From contig NC_053499.1 in NCBI RefSeq assembly GCF_905171775.1, forward strand, positions 26,290,526 to 26,354,525: a DNA stretch of 64,000 bases, written 5' to 3'. A program made the translations under genes and the position numbers. The notes below the pieces were generated by a model. It did not search any database, had not been told where the DNA came from, and saw only the letters and a list, made by a program, of their open reading frames with translations. The DNA is from Rana temporaria. Lineage: Eukaryota > Chordata > Amphibia > Anura > Ranidae. Positions 19,791-30,879 of this stretch are shown one piece after another; position 1 is the stretch's first letter; every line of letters starts with the position of its first letter.

Positions 19791-20535
19791 TGTCTGTCAC
19801 GCTTATCATGTGGCTTTCCCTCCTACTGAGTAGTTGAGATAGAAAAAGCTTTTTGCAAATCAGTAACTTACTTGCTAAGAAATGAAGCCATTGGATGAGC
19901 ATGAAAGCCCCTAGCAACGTGTCATGGATATGCAATAAGTCTGGCAGCTTACCTGTCTCCATCTGTTCATTAGAGGCCTGACTCTGTTCTGGTTGCCTTT
20001 TTATCACCTCTCCTTCCTGTATGGCCCCACCCAGGCCATCCCAGGAAGTCTATATTAACTGTTGCACTACAGGTCTGCAGTGCTGTTCAACCGTGTTGGT
20101 AGCTTTAGTTCCTGTCTGCAGTGTGCTACGATTACCTTCCTGTGTACCGTTTTTTGGCTCGTCCCTGACTTCTCCTGTTTGCCTGTGACCCTGACCTTTT
20201 GCCTGTCCCTCGGTTACCCTTGTCTGCCTGTTGCCCTGACCTCGGCTTACCCATCACTATCGCTTGTCCTGCTTGCTGCTTCCCCTCTCTCCCTGTGGAG
20301 CGTGACCCAGAGGATCCCAGGGGTCGCGACCTGGATCCAGCTGCGGCGAAGGCCATCCTCACCACTAGAGGCTCTGGTGAACACAAAGTTGGGTCTTAGA
20401 CTCCGCGCCCAGGGGGATCTTGGGTTCACGCTTCCTCTCTGATAGCAGCAGTCGGCTATAGGGTTCACTACCCTGTGGTGCATCCCTGACCCCAACGGGA
20501 TGCACTTGTCACCTGGCCACAGGTGACCTGACACA
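19791..20535. mobile_element. Solo LTR candidate
   Basis: Begins TGTCTGTCACGC and ends CCTGACACA, a TG...CA arrangement. The middle is the C/T-rich GACC/TGCC-repeating type seen in amphibian Ty3-type LTRs. No target duplication could be fixed, so the ends are uncertain. Confidence 0.35.
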
Positions 20536-20669
20536 ACGTAGTCAAACAAAGCCAGCAATGGCAGCTCCCATGTTTCTGTGATAACAGTTTTGATTTAAAC
20601 ATCATTAGAAGCTTTATAATGTGTTGTGAAAAGACTGAATCCTTAATAACGTGTTTCCTCTGTCTGCAG

Positions 20670-20776
20670 GGTACACAAACTGACCATTGACAATGTGGTG
20701 GCCTCAGACGAAGGAGACTATTCCTTCATTCCCAATGGATTTGCTTTCAATCTGTCTGCCAAACTGCACTTTATGG
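20670..20776 (+). CDS. MYBPC3: MYBPC3 exon: Ig domain C4, C-terminal part
   Basis: Acceptor CTGTCTGCAG, donor GTGAGT. The first base completes Arg (AG+G) and the exon ends in phase 1. It encodes V-H-K-L-T-I-D-N-V, the F-strand motif D-E-G-D-Y-S-F, then N-L-S-A-K-L-H-F-M. This is the C4 end of cardiac MyBP-C, whose human form reads V-H-K-L-T-I-D-D at the same place. Confidence 0.94.
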
Positions 20777-21258
20777 GTGAGTTCAGCTATTGCAGTTCTA
20801 CAACTGGAGAATAAATATCTTTAGAAAAGCGTCAACCTTAGCTGACCATTAATGTTGTCAAAGTCTATAAAAAAACAGAAACTTTCTTCTTAGGTCTCAT
20901 GCACACTGGATGCTTCTCTTTGTCTCCTCGACGCCTTTCCTCCTTACAGCGGTATTTTGGCAGAAAAAACTATTGTAAACACGTTTAACTCATTTAGGCA
21001 CATTTACCCGCGTCAAGTGTTTGAGCCTCAATTCATTTCATTGGCCAGAGTTTAGTTTATGAGCTAAAGTTTCACTTTACCCAATTACATGCAAGGAAAA
21101 AAAAAACAGCATTTTTGTCTGCACATGATTGGATGATGGAAGTCAGCGGAGCTTTGCCTCACTTACTAAGCTCTAGAGCAGCTGCACTTGCAAAGTACTC
21201 AGTCTATTTGCCTTTAGTAAATCAACCCATATAGAGTATATACTATACACTACACATA

Positions 21259-21670
21259 CAGTAAAACCTTGGATTGCGAGTAACGCGGTTAATGAGCGTT
21301 TCGCAATACGAGTGCTTTTTAAAAAAAATCCTGACTCGGTTTGCGAGTGTTGTCTCACTAAACGAGCAGTGTGCAATGTGTAGTACCGCATTTGGCCTGA
21401 GGTGGGGGGGCACCAGAGCCGTGCGGAAATACTCCTTTCCCAAGCCTTTCTGAGGTTTTCCGAGTTTAGCCAAGCTGTGCCCGAGCCTTTCCGAGTATTT
21501 CCAAGGCTCTCCGGCGCCCCATGCGGTATTGCATGCCATAGAATTCAATGCGGAGCAAATTATTTTAGTTTCCATCGACTTCTATGGGGAAACTCGCTTT
21601 GATATGCGAGTGCTTTGGATTACGAGCATTCTCCTGGAATGGATTATGCTTGTAATCCAAGGTTCCACTG
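21259..21670. mobile_element. pogo/Tigger-like MITE with TA duplication
   Basis: Left CAGTAAAACCTTGGATTGCG and right TGTAATCCAAGGTTCCACTG form the inverted repeats characteristic of Tc1/mariner-pogo non-autonomous elements. The left flank is TA and the right flank is degraded. A relative sits at 43092-44465. Confidence 0.8.
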
Positions 21671-21931
21671 TGTGTATATATATATATAATGTATGTGTCA
21701 AATGTTATTAGCAAAAAAACAATGCATCCGTATGAACGTGATAATACAATTTCCATAACACTTATTGCACTGACATACAGAATACAAATGATGGGAAGTG
21801 TCATACAGATTATATGCATCAATGGGAAATAATAATTGCAGTGCATGTTTTACATGTAACAAGTAACTGAACAAAGAAATAAGATTTTATAAAATATTAA
21901 TGCATACAAAAATTTTTTTTTACATCAAGCT

Positions 21932-23160
21932 GAACTTTTTATATTTCAAAATTTTTATTGGGAAAGAAACAAAGTCTTGTAGGAACAGATGTATTATTGG
22001 AACAAAGCCAATTCTCAGGTTGTCAACATAGTAATACAAAGGCATGACAGGTATGACCACAAGAGATAACTGCCATCCAACATTACATCAAAGAAGCATG
22101 TTTTAGGCAAAAAAATTAAAAAAAAAATAAAAAAATCTCAGGTTAACCTCCGAGGGTTGAATGTAGTATCCATCATCATCAAAAAACAAGATAAAACAAT
22201 CATCGTCAAAAAAAGGGAAACAAAAAAAACAAAACATAATCCTGAGTGGTAATGGAACCGAACAATTGCTACTCATTGGAAATCAGGAATACAGCTATGG
22301 CCTCTTTCACACGGACGGACCGTTCAGGTCCGCCTGTCATATTTTTAGGCGGACCTGAACTGGAGCTCCATAGAGGTCTATAGAGCCACAGATGTCAGCG
22401 GTGATATGCCCGCTGATATCCGACCCGATCCGATCCGCCAAAGTGTGACGGAGGAAAACCCTTTTTCTCCATCCGTCTGCGGATCGGATGACGACACCCC
22501 CTAAGGTCCGTCGTCATCCGATCCCCCATAGGGGAGAGCGGCGCTCTGACAGGTCGGTCCCTGCACAGTGTGCAGAAACAGACCTGTCAACTGCCTGCTC
22601 AGCGGGGATCGATGGAGCAATCCCCGCTGAGCAAAGCGGAGCCCGTACACGGACACGGACTGTGTGAGAGGGCCCTATGTATGATGGATGATGGAGAGCA
22701 AGGGCATGGTATAAGGTAAAGGGGAAGGGGGGAGGAAAGTAATGGGTAAGGACCCACAGAGAAATCCTGGCAGTGATCCCTGAGATTATCGTAGGGATAC
22801 TGTGTGAGGCCCCATAAGCGACCAAATGTACCGTACATGTAGATACCAGAAAAGGAGGGAAATAATCAGGAAAAAGGAGAGGAAGGAGAAGAAGAAGAAA
22901 AAGAAGAAAAAGGTGGAGAGGGTCATCCCGGAGTTCATTAGGGAGTCGAGATATAACCAATCCTCGCGTTCCATATCTTATCAAATTTTTGGGAATTATT
23001 ACAAATTATATAAGTGAGCTTACCATTAATCATGATCCAATTGAGTTTACTTCTAACGCAATCAAGAGGAATAACTGACTGTTTCCAATGCCTAGCAATT
23101 GTAATTCTCGCTGCCAGCAATAAGCTGATCTTTTTTATGTTTATCCAAAACAACATTGAA
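21932..23160 (-). pseudogene. 5'-truncated L1 retrotransposon, antisense
   Basis: On the minus strand, 23156-22938 encodes the end of L1 ORF2 (L-A-A-R-I-T-I-A-R-H-W-K-Q, then K-L-N-W-I-M-I-N-G-K-L-T). The 3' UTR follows, with AATAAA (seen as TTTATT near 21954) at the left edge. The outer limits are approximate. A later MITE interrupts the UTR at 22300-22674. Confidence 0.7.
22300..22674. mobile_element. MITE inside L1 remnant, 5-bp CTATG flanks
   Basis: Ends GCCTCTTTCACACGGACGG and CGGACTGTGTGAGAGGGCC are inverted repeats. CTATG flanks both sides (22295-22299 and 22675-22679). The interior holds further inverted segments around GGTCCG and CGGATCGGAT. Superfamily not assigned. Confidence 0.75.
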
Positions 23161-23487
23161 AAGACTGCAAAGGAAACTGGAGCATACTTGCATACACATA
23201 GAAAGTATACAAACTCTATGCTTATCTCTGCTGGGATTGGAACACAGGACCCGGAGCTGCAAGGAAAGAAATCTGTCTATTTCAGGGGGACATACAGTAT
23301 GCTGGTTGTGTACATATAATGCTACTTTATTTTTGTGACCAGGACCATATTAAAAAGAAAAATGAATTACCGGTATCTCTTTTTACCCCAGTAAATATGA
23401 AATATTACATGGAAATATTATATAGTCTTCTATCCAGCCAGCAGATGGCGCTCATTTTCCCACTTCCTCCTTTGCTCTGTAAAGACT

Positions 23488-24159
23488 GGCCCGGATTCAG
23501 GTAGAATTGCGCTATTTTTGCGGAGGCGCAGGGCAACGTTTTTGCCCTGCGCCCCCGCAATTTTTTTGCGCTGCCCTCGATTCACGGAGCAGAAGCTCCG
23601 TAAATTGCGCGGGTGCGCCGGCAAAATGGCCGGCGCAAGCGCGCGCAATTTAAATGATCCCGTAGAGGGCGGGAATCATTTAAATTAGGCGCGTTCCCGC
23701 GCCGATCGTAGAGCGCATGCTCCGTCGGGAAACTTTCCCGACGTGCATTGCGGCAAATGACGTCGCAAGGACGTCATTTGCTTCAAAGTGAACGTGAATG
23801 GCGTCCAGGGCCATTCACGATTCACTTACGCAAACTTCGTAAGTTTCAAATTTTTTACAATGGGTATACGTAACAGGGGCAGCCTTACGCAAAAACCGCC
23901 GTACGGAAACAACGTAAATTGCGTACGCAGGGCTCGCGCAACGTTGTGAATCGGCGTTAGTATGCAATTTGCATACTATACGCTGAGCACAACGGGAATG
24001 CCACCTAGCGGCCATCGCAAGAATGCAGCCTAAGATATGCGGGCAGTAACGGCGTAACGAGGTTCCTGAATCAGGAGCATTCGTTACGCCGGGGCAAGTA
24101 AGCAATTGCGCTGTGTAACCTATGGTTACACAGGCGCAATTGCTTCTTGAATCCAGGCC
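23488..24159. mobile_element. GATTCA-family MITE, GCGCAATT subtype
   Basis: Begins GGCCCGGATTCAGGTAGAA and ends CTTCTTGAATCCAGGCC. ACT flanks both ends (23485-23487 and 24160-24162). It is closely similar to the copy at 51047-51727 over nearly its whole length, with a few indels. Confidence 0.85.
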
Positions 24160-24796
24160 ACTGTTAGAGATCCCAGTAGCTCAATCTGTAAGTTAAACAC
24201 TCAAATGAATTAATAATCAGAGCATTGACTCATTTATTGTGATAGCACCTCAGGGTGAATCCTATCAGTGTACCCTCCTCGCAGTATTTCATCCACTGGC
24301 TGTGGGCAGGCCTGGATAATGCAGAGAGTGGCAGTTGAGAGTGACATCAGCGTCATTCTTTGCATTAATAGGCTTTATTTCATCTTCCAGGCTGAGTGAT
24401 ACTGGGCATCATTCATTCTGGAAGACTGAGGAAGACTGAGGACATCTTGTAGTGAAGAAAAGGTAGCGCAGGACTCAATTTGGACAGGGTCTCCCCCTCA
24501 AGAAAAAAAAAACTGGTTTAAAGGGAGCATTGCTCAGAATTTTGAGGACATCTTATGTGGATGACCCCCAGAAGGATCTCTTGGAACTAATCCATGCATG
24601 TACAAATTATAGACCGTCTTGGAACTTTGCTTAAGGATTATATCTTATGCTTGGCCTGGAAATGTTGAAGTACCCCAGTAGGAGCTCCACTCTGTATTCT
24701 TTATGCTTGATTTTATAAAACAAAAGGATTATTACAAAGCTCTTTTTATTACACGTTTCATAATTAATTTCTTTTCTCTGCTTTTTTCCCTGCCAG

Positions 24797-24826
24797 AGGT
24801 GAAGATTGACTTCGTCCCCAGACAAG
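24797..24826 (+). CDS. MYBPC3: MYBPC3 exon: C4-C5 linker (30 nt)
   Basis: A 30-nt exon between TTTCCCTGCCAG and GTAAGT. With one base from each neighbour it reads E-V-K-I-D-F-V-P-R-Q-(E/D), matching the cardiac MyBP-C linker before domain C5. Phase 1 in, phase 1 out. It is too short for ORF-based detection but both splice sites and the residue match are strong. Confidence 0.93.
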
Positions 24827-25296
24827 GTAAGTGAAATCTCAAATGTTCTGACCTGTGTGTAAAGCCTCGCACTCAACACAATTTTATTTTTTTCTTTGTT
24901 AAAACACGACAACTCAGGTCGGAGCCACTGTACTAAAAATCCAATGTTAGTACAACAATCTCCCCTGCTGAGCTATTGTGTTCTGACATGGGGACGGCCC
25001 CTTACCAGAACACTCCCATCAGCGCTCTCAGCCATTGGTTGAGAGCGCTGACTGGGAGCAAGTGGGCAGACCTTTTTCGGTCATGAGCCTTTCGGGCGGC
25101 TTCTGTTGGACCAGCTGCCATACACACGGGCTGAATGTCACGGGCCTGTTTCTATTGAACTGGCCAATGCCGGTCAACATTCGGCCCGTGTGTACTAGAC
25201 TTAAGTTCCTTTGTCACAGCCTGAGCAATGAAAATGGGTGTAACAAATGAATGGAAAATCCTTAACATGATTGAGATCAAACTTTGTTGGCTGGAA

Positions 25297-26395
25297 CAGC
25301 ATTTTCCAACCTTTTTTTTCAGTTGCACCCTTTAAAACTATGCAAAATCTCAAGACACCCCAATCTAAAATGTAATTTTTTCTATTTATCAATAGGAAAC
25401 CTGAGCCTGAAATGATGCATACAACCATCTTTATGAATTTCACTTTGCATCAGAAGCCCTCTTCCCATCAGACACCCCCCATTACATTACATCAGAGCCC
25501 CCCTTCACATCAGACCCAGGCCCGTTGCTACAGGACAGGCAAAACAAACAATTGCTTGGGGCCCCGAGCTGGCCTGGGGCCCCCAACTTCCCCTTCCCAG
25601 GTTGTAGCGTGGCCGAGCTCCTCTTCCTTCCTCCTGGAGTCCTGTTAGTCCGGCCGGGTACCGCGCGTGGTACAGGAGATTCAGTTTCCTGTTCCCGGCC
25701 AGACTGACAGGAAGTGCACACTGAATGCTCACTACATTTCAGTCCAGCCAGGAACACAGGAAACTGAATCTCCTGTACCGCACGGTACCCGGCCCAGCCC
25801 GAGCACTATCTGATTGGGAACTGGGGACCCATAATGATAGAACACCTGACTGACAGGAGGAAGAGGAGCTCGGCCACGCTACAGCGGCAGCCTACAGGGA
25901 AGAAGGGGAGGTGAGAATAGAAAAAACATAGGGACTAGGGAGGGGGGGAGGAGTAAGAACATGGGTGTAAAAATTAGTGTAGCGCTAACGTAGGCTTTGC
26001 GTGCTTGGGGGAGGGTGCTTGGAGGCCCCTATTTTGCTTGTGGCCCCCAAATTCCTTCAAACGGCCCTGATCAGACCCCTTCATGTCAGAGGTCCCCACA
26101 CCACATCAGAACCCTCCCTTACATTAAAATACCACCTTCATGTCAGAGCCCTCCCATTCAAATCAGAGGTATCCCATCACATCAGAGTCCCCCCCCCCAT
26201 CACAGAGTATGAGTGCCCCCTATTCATGAGACCCCCAAAATATCAGTTGCTCCATCACATCCGAGTATCTCCATTACCACAGAGTCCCCTCACCCATTTC
26301 TGATTGAGGACAAATTAAGTCTCATGCCCGGGGCACCCAGAGGGTATCAAAATGGCACCCCAGGTTGCTGCAGCACCGTGGTTGAGAAAAAAATC
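25297..26395. mobile_element. Outer hAT-like MITE, decayed
   Basis: Left CAGCATTTTCCAACCTTTTT and right GGTTGAGAAAAAAATCAG face each other. Flanking GCTGGAA and GCTGAAA are a plausible worn duplication. The interior is rich in repeated ACATCAGA(C/G)CCCC units and is split by the element at 25517-26069. Confidence 0.5.
25517..26069. mobile_element. Nested hAT-type MITE with 8-bp duplication ATCAGACC
   Basis: CAGGCCCGTTGCTACAGG at the left and AAACGGCCCTG at the right, flanked by ATCAGACC at 25509-25516 and 26070-26077. The centre contains an inverted repeat (GGTACAGGAGATTCAG and CTGAATCTCCTGTACC). Confidence 0.85.
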
Positions 26396-26864
26396 AGCTG
26401 AAATAATAGAGAGGGATCAGAGCAGTGTTTTTTTTTTTACTTGGTTACCATGATAAAATATAAATAACTAAGGAACCAAATTAAAATAGAAAGTGGATAC
26501 TTACTGCTCCGGCATTTTACCTTTCTTTCCAAAAATGCATTGCATAGTGAGGGGCCTGCAGTGTTTTTGGGCTGTTCTATGCATAATGCTGCAGAACACT
26601 AGATAGGGGGAAACTGGATAGGGGAATGGTGTGCTCTCTTTTTTTCACATTCTTTAAAAATACACTTTTGGTAAGCACACTGCTGGGCCTTATAAATGTG
26701 CTGGAGGAGATCTTCTTTAAAATGTATCAGGCCAGAGTAAGGCTCTACCACTGCTATATAAATCGGCCCTTAGTTTGCAGCTGTATGCTTTATCACTGAT
26801 CCCTTTATGATAGTTCACATGCCTCCGATCATGCAATTGATTGAACATATTTCTACTTCCACAG

Positions 26865-27001
26865 AGCCACCAAAGATTAAACTGGACTGCGCGTCTGGAA
26901 ATGCTGACACCATCATTGTGGTTGCCGGCAATAAACTGCGTCTGGATGTTCCTATCACTGGAGATCCGGTACCAACTGTGACTTGGAGCAAAGGAGATAA
27001 G
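26865..27001 (+). CDS. MYBPC3: MYBPC3 exon: Ig domain C5, N-terminal part
   Basis: Acceptor TACTTCCACAG, donor GTAAGA. It begins in phase 1 (G+AG, Glu) and ends in phase 0. It encodes E-P-P-K-I-K-L-D-C, then V-V-A-G-N-K-L-R-L-D-V-P-I-T-G-D-P-V-P-T-V-T-W, the A to C strands of C5 and nearly identical to the cardiac protein. Confidence 0.95.
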
Positions 27002-27504
27002 GTAAGAACGCGTTATGTTTTCCTCCATATGTAGAGTGTACAAATGATGATTTATATAAAAACTAGGAAATAAACAGTTTCCACTTCATCCATTCTGATG
27101 ATCTTCAGGTAGTGCAGCTGGTTATTAGGGGTTGCTCAGACTCCTGTCCTATCTCAGATTTTCATAGAACAGTCTCAGCTTGTCTGTAAACTGGTATAAG
27201 TGCAACCATTTAATTATTTCTAAGTTACATTAACATGAGAGAAGCATTGTATACTGAAAAGTGGCATAAGAAAGATGCTATTATTCATTTTTAACCATAG
27301 CTGTCTACCACCACTAACCTCTCATAGTAAATATTTGTATATTAGTAGTATATTTTGCCTTTCGTGGTTTCTTCCTTTCCATCAACATGCTAATGAAATA
27401 AAAGCTTTCCATTTTTATTAAAAACGTAATTGTAGACCCTATGGCATCATCACTGGTAATGCCCACATGTGATGTTGAGCCTCCAAGAACTGAGTTTCAA
27501 TAAA

Positions 27505-29375
27505 AGGCGTGGGCCTAGCGCAGTCACGATGGGGAGGAAAGGACTAGCGGATCCTGGGGTAGTTAGGATAGGGAGGAAAGAACTAAACTGATCCTGGGGC
27601 AGTCAGGAGGAAAGGACTAGCTGACCCTTAGGCAGTCAGGATGGGGAGGAAAGCACTAGCAGATCCCGGGGAAGTCAGGATAGGGAGGAAAGGACTAGCA
27701 GTTCCTGGGGCAGTTAGGATGGGGAGGAAAGGACTAGTGGATCCTGTATCAGTCAGGATGGGGATAAAATGACTAATGGGCCCTGGTGCAGACAGGATAG
27801 GGAGGAAAGGTCTAGCTGATACTTGGGCAGTCTGGATAGGGAGGAAAGGACTAGAGGATTCTGGAGCAGTCAGGATGGGGAGAAAATACCAACGGGTCCT
27901 GGGCAGTCAGGATAGGGAGGAAAAGACTAGCTGATCCTGGGGCAGTTAGGATGGGGAGGAAAGGACTAGCGGATCCTGTAGCAGTCAGGATGGGAAGAAA
28001 ATAACTAATGGATCCTGGGCAGTCAGGATGGAGAGTAAAGGACTAGAGGATCCTGGGGCAGTCAGGATAGGGAGGAAAGAACTACATGAACCTTAGGCAG
28101 TCAGGATGGGGAGGAAAGGACTAGCTGATCCTGGGGCAGTCAGTATGGGGGAGAAAGGACTAGCGGATCCTGGGGCAGTCACTTTTGGGAGGAAAGAACT
28201 ATTTGATTCTGGGGCAGTCAGGATTGGGAAGAAAGGACTATCTGATTCTAGGGCACTCAGGATTGGGAAGAAAGGACTATCTGATTCTGGGGCAGTTAGG
28301 GTTGGGAAGAAAGGACTATCTGATTCTGGGGCAGTCAGGATTGGGAAGAAAGGACTATCTGATTCTAGGGCACTCAGGATTGGGAAGAAAGGACTATCTG
28401 ATTCTGGGGCAGTTAGGGTTGGGAAGAAAGGACTATCTGATTCTGGGGCAGTCAGGATTGGGAAGAAAGGACTATCTGATTCTGGGGCAGTCAGGATTGG
28501 GAGGAAAGAACTATTTGATTCTGGGGCAGTCAGGATTGGGAAGAAAGGACTATCTGATTCTAGGGCACTCAGGATTGGGAAGAAAGGACTATCTGATTCT
28601 GGGGCAGTTAGGTTTGGAAAGAAAGGACTATCTGATTCTGGGGCAGTTAGGATTGGGAAGAAAGGACTATCTGATTCTGGGGCAGTTAGGGTTGGGAAGA
28701 AAGGACTATCTGATTCTGGGGCAGTCAGGATTGGGAAGAAAGGACTATCTGATTCTGGGGCAGTCAGGATTGGGAAGAAAGGACTATCTGATTCTGGGGC
28801 AGTCAGGATTGGGAAGAAAGGACTATCTGATTCTGGGGCAGTCAGGATTGGGAAGAAAGGACTATCTGATTCTGGGGCAGTTAGGGTTGGGAAGAAAGGA
28901 CTATCTGATTCTGGGGCAGTCAGGATTGGGAAGAAAGGACTATCTGATTCTGGGGCAGTCAGGATTGGGAGGAAAGGACTATCTGATTCTGGGGCAGTCA
29001 GGATTGGGAGGAAAGGACTATCTGATTCTGGGGCAGTCAGGATTGGGAGGAAAGGACTATCTGATTCTGGGGCAGTCAGGATTGGGAAGAAAGGACTATC
29101 TGATTCTGGGGCAGTCAGGATTGGGAAGAAAGGACTATCTGATTCTGGGGCAGTTAGGGTTGGGAAGAAAGGACTATCTGATTCTGGGGCAGTTAGGATT
29201 GGGAAGAAAGGACTATCTGATTCTGGGGCAGTTAGGATTGGGAAGAAAGGACTATCTGATTCTGGGGCAGTCAGGATTGGGAAGAAAGGACTATCTGATT
29301 CTGGGGCAGTTAGGGTTGGGAAGAATGGACTATCTGATTCTGGGGCAGTTAGAGTTGGAAGGAAAGGATTAACAG
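27505..29375. repeat. 39-bp minisatellite, roughly 48 units
   Basis: The unit is GGATTGGGAAGAAAGGACTA followed by TCTGATTCTGGGGCAGTCA. Units from about 28195 to 29360 are nearly identical. Those from 27505 to 28190 are diverged (GATCCTGG variants, with indels). Because 39 is divisible by 3, long frames stay open on both strands (about 490 codons). They show 13-residue periodicity and are not genes. Confidence 0.95.
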
Positions 29376-29580
29376 ATACGCAAGAAAATTGGAGGAGAAG
29401 CGGTTCAACCTTAAACTGCGTAGGGGATTCTACTGTTGAAGTGGTAGGCATGTTGAACTCCTTTTCACAATCAGCGGTGTCTGTGGGAAGTGTTGATAAT
29501 TTAAAAAAAAAAATGTTTACTGGACATCTTAATGAAAGCAATATACCTGTACAGGAATATGGTAAATGGTACTGACATAA

Positions 29581-29612
29581 ACACACTCACACTCACACAC
29601 ACACACACACAT
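29581..29612. repeat. (CA)n microsatellite
   Basis: ACACTCACACTCACACACAC-type run inside the intron. Confidence 0.85.
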
Positions 29613-29932
29613 ACATGCAGCCCACACATGTTGAATTTGATGGACTGGTGTCTTTATTCAACCTTACCAACTATGGATGTCCTCCAGCCAGGAAATAAGG
29701 CAGGTTCTATCTGCAGATTCAAATGCACACTGTGGGAATCTCTCAGTGTGCCGTGATATCAGAGTAAGCTATATCAGTACAGGAGAGAAGCCTGTACAAC
29801 TGTGCAAGACTAAAGGTAAGGCTTCAGCAAGAAGTCATGGATCATCTGACAAACAATATATGTCTCCATATCCCCCCCCCCTCCCCTGATATCTATCCTT
29901 CCCTGCATCTCAGCTCTATTTTCCACAATCAG

Positions 29933-29998
29933 GTCATACAGCAGAAACCTGTCCGGGCTGACAATGAGTCTGGGGTGGAGATGGACGAGGATGTGGAT
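29933..29998 (+). CDS. MYBPC3: MYBPC3 exon: cardiac-type insert in domain C5
   Basis: A 66-nt exon, phase 0 at both ends, acceptor TTTTCCACAATCAG, donor GTAAGT. The 22 residues start V-I-Q-Q-K-P-V-R-A-D and end V-E-M-D-E-D-V-D. Position (right after T-W-S-K-G-D-K) and acidic character match the insert in the C5 CD loop that separates the cardiac protein from the skeletal forms. This exon is a strong reason for calling the gene MYBPC3. The residues themselves are poorly conserved, so the call leans on splice sites, phase and location. Confidence 0.85.
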
Positions 29999-30617
29999 GT
30001 AAGTTGAGGCACTCTGATGTCTCTCTAGTGCCTGGAAATGCGAGTAACCACATCACATTTACTTATCCCACTTGTGAACCTTTCTTGGTGTGATCACGCA
30101 CAACTTACCACCACTGTTGTATTTCTTATTGAATTTATATGTATGTCTGTGTAGGGGGGGGGGGGGGAGCACATAGAATATTTCTAACTCAGCATGTCAC
30201 CTATGTATTATTGGTAACAGTTTTATATACTACTAGGCTATCATGCAGCCTATAGTCCATTAGGAATAAGTGACCTCAGGATATCATACATATGTTTTTA
30301 TCTTTTCTGTAACCTCTCAGGGGAGATTCCTGTACCTGAGACACTGGCCATCACTGGGACAGTAAGGCAGGGAGAGCAATACAAATCCTTCCTGGATGTT
30401 TTAAAGCTTAAGTTTAGTGTGCTTATATTTAGCTTTTTCTGGTTTCCTGCTGCAAAAATACATATGTTATATGAAATTAAAAAGCACATCTAGTTTAAAT
30501 CTTGCTATATTCATAGATTTAAGGGGTCTAGTTATAAAACATTTGTTGCACAAACATCAAAAGCGTTCGTGGAAATTTAGTGAAATGGCACCCATAATTT
30601 CGCTAAGAGAGTGATTC

Positions 30618-30725
30618 CTGTATCATCTACACCATCCATCTAGTGGCCAAAATGCAGTATAGTTTTCTCATTGAAGTATTTCAGAAAACTATACCACAAT
30701 TTGGCCACTAGATGGAACTGATGAC
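30618..30725. repeat. Inverted repeat around CATCTAGTGGCCA
   Basis: CATCTAGTGGCCAAAATGCAG plus TATAGTTTTCT is mirrored by AGAAAACTATACCACAATTT plus GGCCACTAGATG. The arms are about 40 bases with a short loop. Probably a miniature foldback element. Confidence 0.7.
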
Positions 30726-30879
30726 ACATGCATTAATCCCTTGGAAAAAATATGGTGACATTTTTTTCAGCTTGCATGAATACTTCTGACATTTGTGCAA
30801 TGAATGTTTTTTGCATCAACCCCATAGTGTGACACCATTTCACACCTTTACAGTGTCAACTTCAGGCAAAAAAAGATAG

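Larger units (their letters stand above)
17052..20669 (+). other. MYBPC3: MYBPC3 intron (3618 bp)
   Basis: Holds a GATTCA-family MITE (17562-18283), a hAT-type MITE (18298-18615) and a solo-LTR candidate (19791-20535). The stretch 17063-17560 shows nothing. 18624-19200 shows nothing beyond short A/T runs. 19205-19640 looks like a dispersed repeat (starts AAAGAGGAAGTGCAGTC) but I could not find its ends. Confidence 0.85.
20777..24796 (+). other. MYBPC3: MYBPC3 intron (4020 bp)
   Basis: Contains a GTAAATCAACCC-type repeat end (about 21020-21232), a pogo/Tigger-like MITE (21259-21670), a truncated antisense L1 (about 21932-23160) carrying a MITE, and a GATTCA-family MITE (23488-24159). I see nothing in 23340-23480 or 24165-24790. 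Confidence 0.85.
24827..26864 (+). other. MYBPC3: MYBPC3 intron (2038 bp)
   Basis: Contains a decayed foldback fragment around 25035-25205 (ends like CGGCCCGTGTGTACTAG) and a nested hAT pair (25297-26395, with 25517-26069 inside). 26403-26864 shows nothing. Confidence 0.85.
27002..29932 (+). other. MYBPC3: MYBPC3 intron (2931 bp)
   Basis: Dominated by the 39-bp minisatellite (27505-29375), with a CA-rich microsatellite near 29581-29612. 27030-27500 and 29620-29930 show nothing else. Confidence 0.9.

Noticed and set aside
20062..20558. Small gene from overlapping 100-126-codon ORFs
   Set aside because: The frames lie in a C/T-rich solo-LTR-like segment on both strands, with no domain signature or splice context.
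27505..29375. CRISPR-like array
   Set aside because: Direct repeats have no unique spacers and the context is a vertebrate intron; this is a minisatellite.
28093..29586. ORFs of about 490 codons on both strands
   Set aside because: They are the 39-bp minisatellite read in frames that never meet a stop; the peptide is a 13-residue repeat with no start context.
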